DNA of 64,000 bases, taken from JBFJKD01 sp041600415. GTDB taxonomy: Bacteria; Pseudomonadota; Gammaproteobacteria; Pseudomonadales; Porticoccaceae. The notes under the pieces are model-generated. The model made no database searches and was not told where the DNA came from. It saw only the letters and a program-made list of their open reading frames with translations. Location of the stretch: positions 124,001-188,000 of the forward strand of contig JBFIKF010000002.1 in assembly GCA_041600415.1 (NCBI GenBank). The letters run 5' to 3'. Below are positions 57,595 through 64,000 of this stretch, in pieces. Position numbers and translations under genes: made by a program. The first letter of the stretch is position 1. Each line of letters starts with the position of its first letter.

Positions 57595-57889
57595 TCCCTG
57601 TTGTCCAACGGTCTTCCGATAAAAACACTGGATTTTGCAAGCCCACAACTGAGGCCCGCATCACAAATCTCGTCAGAGTATAAGCATTTCAACAGGTTAT
57701 GAGCAATAATTCATTCGATATATCTACCGAATGGCCAAATACAGCCCCTCAAAGGCGTGCATGAATCGATAAAATCTTTGATTGCATGACGTTGGGCCAG
57801 GGTGAAAGCCGGGACGACTGCTTACTCGGTGTATTTAAGCAGCTCGTCCTTATGCACCCGGGAAGGGACAGACTTTTCATGACCGAATC

Positions 57890-58303
57890 TCATGGCAAGG
57901 CAATCAACGCTTCGCCAGTCAATTTGACGTCATCGTACTGGTCGGCAGCGGAGAGCTTCAAGCGCACGCACTGCTCACCTTCCACGGTTAATTTTTCGAT
58001 AACCCTTCCACGGCAGGTAATAACATTACCCAAGTGCGCAATGGATCCGAATTTCACTTCGAATGAGCGCAACGCTGATTGTGGAGCCCATCCTGTTAAC
58101 AATTGCCCCACGTAGGCCATATCCAGCATGCCGTGGGCAAACACGTCGTCCATACCCGCAGCCCTGGCAAAGTCGATATCCACGTGGATGGGGTTGTGAT
58201 CGTTTGAAGCGCCGCAAAAATAGGCGAGCGTGGTTCGAGTTATCGGTGGTTTCGTCAACTCCGGAAGTTCATCTCCCACATTGACACTCGAGAAAGTTAT
58301 CAT
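57890..58303 (-). CDS. MaoC-like hydratase, catalytic half
   Basis: 137 residues, single hotdog fold. The hydratase 2 motif is complete: YFCGASNDHNPIHVDIDFA with catalytic D35 and H40, followed by GMDDVFAHGMLDMAYVGQ. It should hydrate trans-2-enoyl-CoA to (R)-3-hydroxyacyl-CoA, probably as a heterodimer with the protein of the gene 5 bases upstream. Paired half-size MaoC proteins occur in mycobacterial HadAB/HadBC and in steroid and fatty-acid catabolism. It is the last gene of a two-gene unit. Confidence 0.85.
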   Translation of the reverse strand: MITFSSVNVGDELPELTKPPITRTTLAYFCGASNDHNPIHVDIDFARAAGMDDVFAHGMLDMAYVGQLLTGWAPQSALRSFEVKFGSIAHLGNVITCRGRVIEKLTVEGEQCVRLKLSAADQYDDVKLTGEALIALP

Positions 58304-58308
58304 ATTAA

Positions 58309-58770
58309 TTATGCCTGCTTTCCAACTGGACCGTTGCGTTCCACCACCGTTTGTTTAAAGCGTGTTGTCATTTCTTCAAACTGATTAATGGCCACGGTCT
58401 CCAGAGTCATAAACTGCAACGCCCCACCGCGTTTCTCGTAGATATCTAACACCGTCGTCTGAAAGGTCACTCGATCACCGGCACATATCGGCCCATAGTA
58501 CTGGAACTGTTGTTGTGCATGTAGAATTTTGCCCAGATTAATGCCCATCGCCACAAACTTTGCAAAAGGATCCGGTTCCGCAAGACTCAGGCTAACCGCA
58601 TAGGTCGGCGGTGCCAGTATCGAGCGGTATCCCTCTGCCTGAGCAGCCACCTCGTCAAAGTATATCGGGTTCGTTTCACCCACAGCTTTGGCGAAGAACT
58701 GTAATTGCCATTTTTCGACGTCAACGCTCAATGGCGGGAATGTCCTGCCAAGATACGATTTGTCAATCAT
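58309..58770 (-). CDS. MaoC-like hydratase, non-catalytic (FAS1-DH-type) half
   Basis: 153 residues from the ATG at 58770, with AGGAG upstream. The hotdog fold resembles the FAS1_DH region (FFAKAVGETNPIYFDEVAA, RSILAPPTYAVSLSL, LHAQQQFQYYGPICAGD). At the motif GDxNPxH the Asp is Glu (E32) and the His is Tyr (Y37), so this half likely has no chemistry and shapes the acyl pocket. It is transcribed first, then the catalytic half. Confidence 0.83.
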   Translation of the reverse strand: MIDKSYLGRTFPPLSVDVEKWQLQFFAKAVGETNPIYFDEVAAQAEGYRSILAPPTYAVSLSLAEPDPFAKFVAMGINLGKILHAQQQFQYYGPICAGDRVTFQTTVLDIYEKRGGALQFMTLETVAINQFEEMTTRFKQTVVERNGPVGKQA

Positions 58771-59093
58771 CCCCTTGCTCCTGCCTGTCCCCATTTTTGT
58801 CATTGTCTAGCGCGTTTTGGCATGCACAACGGGCACATTATAAGGCTTGGCTATAATAACCGTAAGGGAGAAAACGGCGATTGGCAGAATTCCAGCTGCC
58901 GCGTACAGTCTAATGTTAATTCTCTATTATATATTTAAGTAATTGTTTTTTAACATTATTAAATATTAAAATAAGAAATTTTATTAATTAAATTTATGTA
59001 CCGCAAAGTTAATACTTCTTACTTTTTCTAGTAACTTTGTCGAAACTTGACGTATACTACGCCGCCAATCATAACCAAATCAGCGGGAAATCC
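58771..59093. other. Divergent spacer between the MaoC pair and the TetR gene
   Basis: 323 bases without a gene. From about 58905 to 59040 it is very A+T rich compared with the flanks. It should hold the promoters of both sides and the TetR operator; the inverted repeat listed separately lies in it. I see no hidden reading frame with a Shine-Dalgarno. TATACT at 59053-59058 could be a -10 for the TetR gene but has no fitting -35. Confidence 0.6.
59004..59039. promoter_or_regulatory. Inverted repeat, candidate TetR operator
   Basis: Perfect 8-bp arms CAAAGTTA (59004-59011) and TAACTTTG (59032-59039) with 20 bases between; a smaller repeat TTACT/AGTAA (59019-59034) lies inside but off-centre. 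It is 54 bases upstream of the TetR start. TetR proteins usually bind palindromes in the divergent spacer next to their own gene, so this is a reasonable site, though the long spacer is unusual. Confidence 0.4.
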
Positions 59094-59732
59094 ATGGCCC
59101 TCAAAAATAACACTGGCAAGACTCGCTGGGGCAAGAGCGTGCAAAGCCGCGACGAGCAGCATCAACTGAAACGTTTAGCCATCCTTCGCACCGCCGGCAA
59201 TCTGTTCAACCAGAATGGATTTCGCGAGACATCCCTCAATGACCTGGCGCTGGAACTCCAGGTGACCAAACCAACGCTTTATTATTACGTGGAAAACAAG
59301 GAAGACATTCTCTATCAATGCTTACTCACCGCTATCACTCAACTACTCGAAAACTCGTCGGAAATTCTCAAAACCTCGATTCCAGGTATCGAAAAATTCA
59401 AACGATTTATTCACCTTTTTACCTCAATTTTCGACGACGAATTTGGTCGCTGTCTCGCCCACCCGGGCCCGGAGCCACTATCCCTTAAATATCAGAAAAA
59501 AATTGAGCCGTTGTATGTAAAGGTGGATGGCGTCCTGCGGGAAATACTCAACGTCGGCATCAACGATGGCTCCATTCGCCAGTGTGATCCGAAAATTACG
59601 TGCTTCGCCATCTTCGGCGCAATGAACTGGATGACCAAGTGGTACCAGATTGACGGCCCTATGACTACACAGCAAATTGCCAAAGAAATGGTGACCCTGT
59701 TTGAAAAAGGGCTGACCCCAGCCACCAGTTAA
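59094..59732 (+). CDS. TetR-family transcriptional regulator
   Basis: 212 residues from the ATG at 59094 (GGGAAA 5 bases upstream). Helix-turn-helix at about 45-66 (TSLNDLALELQVTKPTLYYYV), followed by the NKEDIL that closes the TetR DNA domain, then an all-helical ligand domain. The basic N-terminal extension (about 25 residues) is longer than usual. It lies divergent to the MaoC pair and convergent with the SDR gene, so the likely role is repression of these lipid genes with an acyl-CoA ligand; that is inference. Confidence 0.85.
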   Translation: MALKNNTGKTRWGKSVQSRDEQHQLKRLAILRTAGNLFNQNGFRETSLNDLALELQVTKPTLYYYVENKEDILYQCLLTAITQLLENSSEILKTSIPGIEKFKRFIHLFTSIFDDEFGRCLAHPGPEPLSLKYQKKIEPLYVKVDGVLREILNVGINDGSIRQCDPKITCFAIFGAMNWMTKWYQIDGPMTTQQIAKEMVTLFEKGLTPATS

Positions 59733-59802
59733 GATATCGCAAAACGCGGTCTTGCTACAGGCCACAGACGGGCACTTATCCATCGACGCGAAACGCGAAT
59801 AG

Positions 59803-60630
59803 CTAGCTCGGCCGGTAGACTTTAATCGGATGGTATGTTTTCTGGAATTCCGGCTGATCGGCCCATTTTTGCCCCACGGCAAACCCACCGTCCACGACAA
59901 AACTTTGTCCCGTGACAAAAGTAGACCGATCCCCCGCTAACCAACAAGCCATTTGCGCGATGTCCACCGGTCTTCCCGCCCGCGGAATGGCTTGCGCTTC
60001 GCTAAAAGCAGGCAGCGTCTTTTCGATTAACTCGTCGGCCTTACCAACCGTATTCGCCGCAAGGGGTGTGGCGATAAAACCAGGGCAGATACAGTTAACC
60101 CGCACATTGTGCTCCCCCAGCTCCATCGCAACCGATTTGGTTAGCTGAATCACCGCGGCCTTTGCTGCGGCATACGCGTGGGGACTGTAACCGGCCACCA
60201 GGCCAGCGATACTTGCAGTATTAATAATACTGCCGCAACCTTGCTGTTTCATTACCGGCGCTGCGTGTTTCATTCCCAGAAAAACACCCCGCACCAGCAC
60301 ATCGAAAGTCATATCAAATTCATCGACCGGCGTGTCCTGCAACGGCCCCAGCACACCTCCAAATCCGGCATTATTAAATATGCAGTCGAGACGCCCCCAT
60401 TGCGACATTGCCAAATCAATCGCGGCGGCGACCTGCGATTCCTGGCGCACTTCCACAGCAATAAACTGTACGTTTTCTCCGAGGGACTTAGTTAATGCGC
60501 GACCTCTTTCAACCTGCATATCGGCGATCACAACCCGTGCGCCCTCTTCGACAAACAGACGCACCGCACCTTCGCCAATACCACTTGCACCGCCGGTAAC
60601 AATTGCCACCTTACCTTCCAGTTCCCCCAC
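59803..60630 (-). CDS. Short-chain dehydrogenase/reductase
   Basis: 275 residues from a GTG at 60630, chosen because AGGAGAG is 5-6 bases before it and because GELEGKVAIVTG is the normal SDR start. TGGASGIG cofactor loop at 12-19, Asp after beta-2 (VVIADMQ) favours NAD(H), NNAG, catalytic S140, Y153 and K157. C-terminal VTGQSFVVDGG. A 3-hydroxyacyl-CoA or related alcohol is a fitting substrate given the neighbouring MaoC and acyl-CoA dehydrogenase genes, but the sequence does not show it. Confidence 0.85.
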   Translation of the reverse strand: MGELEGKVAIVTGGASGIGEGAVRLFVEEGARVVIADMQVERGRALTKSLGENVQFIAVEVRQESQVAAAIDLAMSQWGRLDCIFNNAGFGGVLGPLQDTPVDEFDMTFDVLVRGVFLGMKHAAPVMKQQGCGSIINTASIAGLVAGYSPHAYAAAKAAVIQLTKSVAMELGEHNVRVNCICPGFIATPLAANTVGKADELIEKTLPAFSEAQAIPRAGRPVDIAQMACWLAGDRSTFVTGQSFVVDGGFAVGQKWADQPEFQKTYHPIKVYRPS

Positions 60631-60818
60631 TGCTCTCTCCTGCCTAGTCGCCTCGCCAATCATCACCAAAAAGCGGCCTGCATGTCGCTCACATCGAACC
60701 AAGACTGCGTATTAAGGATGATAGCGCCTTAATAGTGATTTATCCCACAGCAAATACTCGGCGGGTAGCGAGGCGTACTCAAAATTGTGGGCATTTATTG
60801 CACAAGAATATCAATGGT

Positions 60819-60907
60819 TGGTGCCCGGGGCCGGAATCGAACCGGCACGGCCGTTACCAGCCGAGGGATTTTAAGTCCCTTGCGTCTACCAATTTCGCCA
60901 CCCGGGC
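60819..60907 (-). tRNA. tRNA-Leu (UAA)
   Basis: 89 bases, class II tRNA with a long variable arm. Acceptor GCCCGGG pairs with CCCGGGC, anticodon stem AGGGA/TCCCT, loop CTTAAAA with anticodon TAA at 60871-60873, T-loop GGTTCGATTCC, encoded CCA (60819-60821). It is the downstream member of the tRNA-Cys/tRNA-Leu pair after pgsA, as in Pseudomonas. Confidence 0.97.
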
Positions 60908-60974
60908 AAATCATCTGAGCATAACAACAGTTAACTTATTGTAATATCGCCAAGCTCACAGCTTTCAGTCGCCC

Positions 60975-60993
60975 GCCAGGCACTCCGCCTGGC
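60975..60993. repeat. Hairpin between tRNA-Cys and tRNA-Leu
   Basis: Perfect 7-bp arms GCCAGGC (60975-60981) and GCCTGGC (60987-60993) with a 5-base loop and no T tract. It may fold in the tRNA-Cys/tRNA-Leu precursor and serve processing; no further support. Confidence 0.45.
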
Positions 60994-61086
60994 TGCCATC
61001 ACATTGTAACGGGCAAATTCTCTCGCCGCGTAACAGGAGGTCCACTATGGAACAGCTCTTCCATCATGGGGCTGCCGCTATCGTAT

Positions 61087-61160
61087 TGGAGGCTGGGGTC
61101 GGAATCGAACCGGCGTACACGGAGTTGCAGTCCGCTGCATGACCACTCTGCCACCCAGCC
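61087..61160 (-). tRNA. tRNA-Cys (GCA)
   Basis: 74 bases. Acceptor GGCTGGG pairs with CCCAGCC, discriminator T (the U73 identity base of tRNA-Cys), encoded CCA at 61087-61089. Anticodon loop CTGCAAC with anticodon GCA at 61126-61128, T-loop GGTTCGATTCC. It lies downstream of pgsA on the same strand; the tRNA-Gly found in this group in Pseudomonas is not in the pgsA-tRNA-Cys gap. Confidence 0.97.
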
Positions 61161-61257
61161 CAAAAGAGGCGAAATTGTACCCGACGACCCCGTGGATGAA
61201 CAGCCATATACGCTGCCAGATCGGTTAATTTCGCGTATTTAGGGCGGATTTATGGGA

Positions 61258-61815
61258 TTAAGAATGTTTTTGAAATTCTGGCCAGGCTATTTTCAGATAC
61301 AGTAACATTGACCAGACGGTCAGCAGCGCTGCCACATACAAAAGCGCAAGACCGAGGGCATGCATGGCCGGATATGCCAGGGGGTTGAGGGTTAAGAGTA
61401 CGATAATTGCAACCATTTGAAACCCCGTTTTTACCTTTCCTAAATTGGACACACCCACGCTGGCGCGCTTACCTAATTCTGCCATCCATTCCCGTAGTGC
61501 AGACACCACTATTTCTCGGCCTATGATGATCATGGTCGCTATTGCAAAGTAAATCGTTGCCTGGCTTTGTAGTAACAGGATTAATGCTACGGCGACAATC
61601 AGTTTATCGGCGACCGGATCGAGAAACGCGCCAAAAGGTGTAGTTTTGTTCAATTTTCTCGCGAGGTAACCGTCCAGCCAATCCGTAATGGCGGCGAGCC
61701 CAAATAGCGAGCCGCTGGCAATATAACGCCATTCCCACGGCAAATAGAAAACAACGACCAGCAGCGGAATGAGCACGATGCGTAGCAACGTGATTAAATT
61801 AGGCAGGTTGTACAT
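61258..61815 (-). CDS. pgsA: CDP-diacylglycerol--glycerol-3-phosphate 3-phosphatidyltransferase
   Basis: 185 residues. The CDP-alcohol phosphotransferase signature DGYLARKLNKTTPFGAFLDPVADK has all key Asp, Gly and Ala-Arg positions (DGx2ARx8Gx3Dx3D). About six membrane segments. It makes phosphatidylglycerol phosphate at the inner membrane. It starts 30 bases after uvrC, as in Pseudomonas and E. coli (uvrY-uvrC-pgsA). Confidence 0.96.
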   Translation of the reverse strand: MYNLPNLITLLRIVLIPLLVVVFYLPWEWRYIASGSLFGLAAITDWLDGYLARKLNKTTPFGAFLDPVADKLIVAVALILLLQSQATIYFAIATMIIIGREIVVSALREWMAELGKRASVGVSNLGKVKTGFQMVAIIVLLTLNPLAYPAMHALGLALLYVAALLTVWSMLLYLKIAWPEFQKHS

Positions 61816-61845
61816 AGCTTGAGGTCCGTCGGTTGCTGCGCAACG

Positions 61846-63669
61846 TTACTCGCTGTGCAGAATGCTGTAAATAGTTTCCGCGACTTTTCGGTTGATGGTG
61901 GGAACCCGCATCAAATCGGCCACGCTGGCTTTGGCCACCGCCGAACTTCCGCCAAAGAAACGTAACAACTCCCGGCGACGGCGCGGCCCCACACCCGGAA
62001 TTCCATCGAGTACAGAAGTGCGGCGTTGGCGATCACGACGCTGGCGGTGGCCAGTAATTGCAAAACGATGGGCTTCATCCCGAATTTGTTGAATCAGTAA
62101 CAAGCTTGCCGCATCTGGAACGATCTCGCGTTCAGTATCGGCTGTGCTTAGTAGCAGCGTTTCCAACCCTGGTTTGCGGCTGGTGCCTTTCGCCACGCCC
62201 ACCAAAGTGACTGCCTTTATTTCCAGATCTTCAAGTACTTTACGCGCCACCCGCAGCTGCCCCTTACCGCCATCAATAAACAGCACATCGGGTAGTTTCG
62301 CCTCGCCAGCACGCAACCGTATGTAGCGTCGGCGCAGCGCCTGTTCCATGGCGGCGTAATCGTCACCACCCTGAATACCGGAAATATTAAAACGTCGGTA
62401 ATCGGTTTTCAGCGGACCTTCCCGGTTAAATACCACACAGGATGCGACCGCCGCCTCGCCGCTACTATGACTAATATCGAAACACTCCATGCGTTCCGGC
62501 ATCTGCGCCAGACCAAACAACTGACACAGTGCGCTAAATCGATTATCCATCGCCCGTTGTGCCGCCAGGCGCCCCGCCAAATTCTGTTGTGCAGTGCGTT
62601 TAGCCAGCTCCAGCCATTTAACGCGCGTGCCTCGCAACGGGGTCTTGATCTCCACGCGACGTTTCGCGGCGCTGGAGAGTGCTTTTTCCAACACAGGTTT
62701 ATCGGCCAGGGATTCACTCAAAATAATTTCCCCTGGAATATCGATGATGCCGCCCATTTTGAGATAGTGCTGGGGTACAAATTCGGCCAGGACATCTGCG
62801 TATTCCGTGTCCAGTGGAATTTTTGGATAAAAACTGCGACTACCCAGAATACGGCCATGCCTGATATACAGAATATGCACACAGGCCTCTCCGCCATCAG
62901 CAGCGCTAGCCACCACGTCCAGACTTCCCCGCCCCGACTCTATCACCTGTCGAGCCTGGACCTCGCGCAGTGCGGTTATCTGATCACGACACGCGGCAGC
63001 CTCCTCAAATGCCAGGCGTCCCACCGCCTCATCCATACCGCTCTCCAGTTCGCGCATCAGAGGTTGGTTTTTGCCTTCCAGAAACATCTGAGTACGCCGC
63101 ACATCGCGCGCATAGTGTTCCTTGCTGATCAATCCGACGCAGGGCGCCGTACAACGATTGATCTGATATTGTAGACAGGGACGTGTACGGTTTTTGTAAA
63201 AAGAATCTTCACACTGCCGCACCTTAAAGGTTTTTTGTAAAAAACCCAGACTTTCCCTGACTGATGAAGCACCGGGATAAGGTCCAAAATAAATACCTTT
63301 GCTATTTTTACTGCCACGATGAACACTTATACGCGGAAAATCATCCTGGGTGGACATAAAAATATACGGGTAGGATTTGTCGTCACGCAGTAATATATTA
63401 AACGGGGGCCGATATTGTTTAATCAGATTTTGTTCGAGAATGAGAGCTTCCACTTCGGTTTCGGTAACGGTCACATCCACACTGTGAATACGACTTACCA
63501 GCATTGCTGTTTTCGGTGTAAGACCGTTTTTTCGAAAGTAACTGCTGACACGGTTACGCAAGTTACCGGCCTTACCCACATATAGAACCTGACCCCGAGG
63601 GTCGAGCATTTGATAAACCCCGGGAAGCGTGGTCAGGTTTTTAAGAAATGTTTTTGAATCAAAAGCCAT
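61846..63669 (-). CDS. uvrC: Excinuclease ABC subunit C
   Basis: 607 residues (E. coli 610). N-terminal GIY-YIG nuclease (LPGVYQMLDPRGQVLYVGKA, with VYQM and YVGK for GIY and YIG) for the 3' cut, a Cys cluster (CEDSFYKNRTRPCLQYQI and CTAPC), UVR domain about 200-235, the RNase H-like nuclease for the 5' cut (MECFDISHSSGEAAV, VLFIDGGKGQL) and a C-terminal double HhH (LDGIPGVGPRRRRELL). Confidence 0.97.
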   Translation of the reverse strand: MAFDSKTFLKNLTTLPGVYQMLDPRGQVLYVGKAGNLRNRVSSYFRKNGLTPKTAMLVSRIHSVDVTVTETEVEALILEQNLIKQYRPPFNILLRDDKSYPYIFMSTQDDFPRISVHRGSKNSKGIYFGPYPGASSVRESLGFLQKTFKVRQCEDSFYKNRTRPCLQYQINRCTAPCVGLISKEHYARDVRRTQMFLEGKNQPLMRELESGMDEAVGRLAFEEAAACRDQITALREVQARQVIESGRGSLDVVASAADGGEACVHILYIRHGRILGSRSFYPKIPLDTEYADVLAEFVPQHYLKMGGIIDIPGEIILSESLADKPVLEKALSSAAKRRVEIKTPLRGTRVKWLELAKRTAQQNLAGRLAAQRAMDNRFSALCQLFGLAQMPERMECFDISHSSGEAAVASCVVFNREGPLKTDYRRFNISGIQGGDDYAAMEQALRRRYIRLRAGEAKLPDVLFIDGGKGQLRVARKVLEDLEIKAVTLVGVAKGTSRKPGLETLLLSTADTEREIVPDAASLLLIQQIRDEAHRFAITGHRQRRDRQRRTSVLDGIPGVGPRRRRELLRFFGGSSAVAKASVADLMRVPTINRKVAETIYSILHSE

Positions 63670-63728
63670 ATAATTGGGTTGTAGAAAAATTATGGTTGGA
63701 AGTTATATTCGGTAAATACCAGTGGCCA

Positions 63729-64000
63729 TCAAATGACTTCACTGGGGTTAACCAGTCCGTACTTTACGGCGACCAATGTCAGCTCAACGTCGTTACTGAC
63801 GTTGAGTTTTTCGTATATACGGTACTTGTACGTGTTAATAGTTTTGGGACTGATATTCAATACCCCGGCAATTTCGTTGGCACGGTGACCACTGGTAATC
63901 ATTTGCGCGATTTGTAATTCGCGCTCAGAAAGCTGTGCCAAGGGGGATAGCTTCTGATTTCCAGACAGGCGGTGTATTACCATCATTTGCGCAATCGCTG
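63729..64000 (-). CDS. gacA: GacA/UvrY-type response regulator, C-terminal part (cut by window edge)
   Basis: About 90 residues are inside; the receiver domain lies beyond the right edge, so the true start is not visible (the frame is open to the last base). The LuxR-type DNA-binding domain is LSERELQIAQMITSGHRANEIAG, then LNISPKTINTYKYRIYEKLNVSNDVELTLVAVKYGLV, whose TYKYRIYEKLNV and NDVELT are hallmarks of GacA/UvrY rather than other LuxR regulators. It would turn on the small RNAs that bind RsmA/CsrA. uvrC follows 59 bases downstream. Confidence 0.92.
   Translation of the reverse strand, partial: AIAQMMVIHRLSGNQKLSPLAQLSERELQIAQMITSGHRANEIAGVLNISPKTINTYKYRIYEKLNVSNDVELTLVAVKYGLVNPSEVI

Noticed and set aside
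61161..61257. tRNA-Gly between pgsA and tRNA-Cys
   Set aside because: Expected from Pseudomonas order, but the 97 bases hold no cloverleaf.

Overview
The window is a dense stretch of chromosome from a gammaproteobacterium. I read no prophage, insertion sequence, CRISPR array or rRNA in it. Gene order matches the Pseudomonas/Cellvibrio side of the class: blocks like cysG-serS-rarA-lolA-ftsK-trxB-aat-bpt-infA-clpA-clpS-cspD-icd, gyrA-pheA-tyrA-aroA-cmk-rpsA-ihfB, mtaD-ubiG-mupP-yciK and gacA-uvrC-pgsA-tRNA. ZipA, SMC-ScpAB and a GacA homologue fit this. A Cellvibrionales-like marine or soil bacterium is my inference, not something the sequence proves.

Layout. 1-7.7 kb: a tightly overlapped leftward run ftsK > lolA > rarA > crcB > serS > cysG > gorA (cut by the left edge). 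7.9-13.8 kb: trxB, aat, bpt and infA rightward facing clpS-clpA leftward; aat, bpt, clpS and clpA together are the bacterial N-degron pathway. 13.5-19.5 kb: cspD and icd share a terminator, then rluE-nudJ-mnmA-hflD-purB in the E. coli order. 19.6-32.3 kb: uvrB, tRNA-Asn, a ComEA-like protein, pyrF, lapA, ihfB, rpsA, cmk, aroA, tyrA, pheA and gyrA, all leftward except the tRNA. 32.5-36 kb: mtaD-ubiG-mupP-yciK rightward. 36-39.3 kb: yciO-scpA-scpB-rluB leftward. 39.4-42.9 kb: a VC0807-type membrane protein, YciI, an SH3 membrane protein, an unusual pdxJ and a TrmH-type methyltransferase. 42.8-51.6 kb: an MFS transporter, two unknown small proteins, then smc > zipA > ligA. 51.8-53.4 kb: trmL and two flavodoxins. 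53.4-60.6 kb: a more accessory part with an acyl-CoA dehydrogenase, a PAS-GGDEF-EAL protein, a split MaoC hydratase pair, a TetR regulator and an SDR. 60.8-64 kb: tRNA-Leu, tRNA-Cys, pgsA, uvrC and the C-terminus of gacA.

Most genes are housekeeping: translation and tRNA modification, chromosome segregation and division, replication and repair, aromatic amino-acid synthesis, and central metabolism. The points most worth a second look are the EAL domain whose catalytic AEGVE motif reads AVGVE, a PdxJ with alphaproteobacterial/Bacteroidetes-type motifs, the terminator that ends against the lapA Shine-Dalgarno with lapB missing, the split MaoC pair with one degraded active site beside a TetR gene, and a GyrA-box with Met in place of Lys. 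I did not find a clearly new multi-gene system; the 53-60 kb lipid cluster is the best candidate for something lineage-specific.
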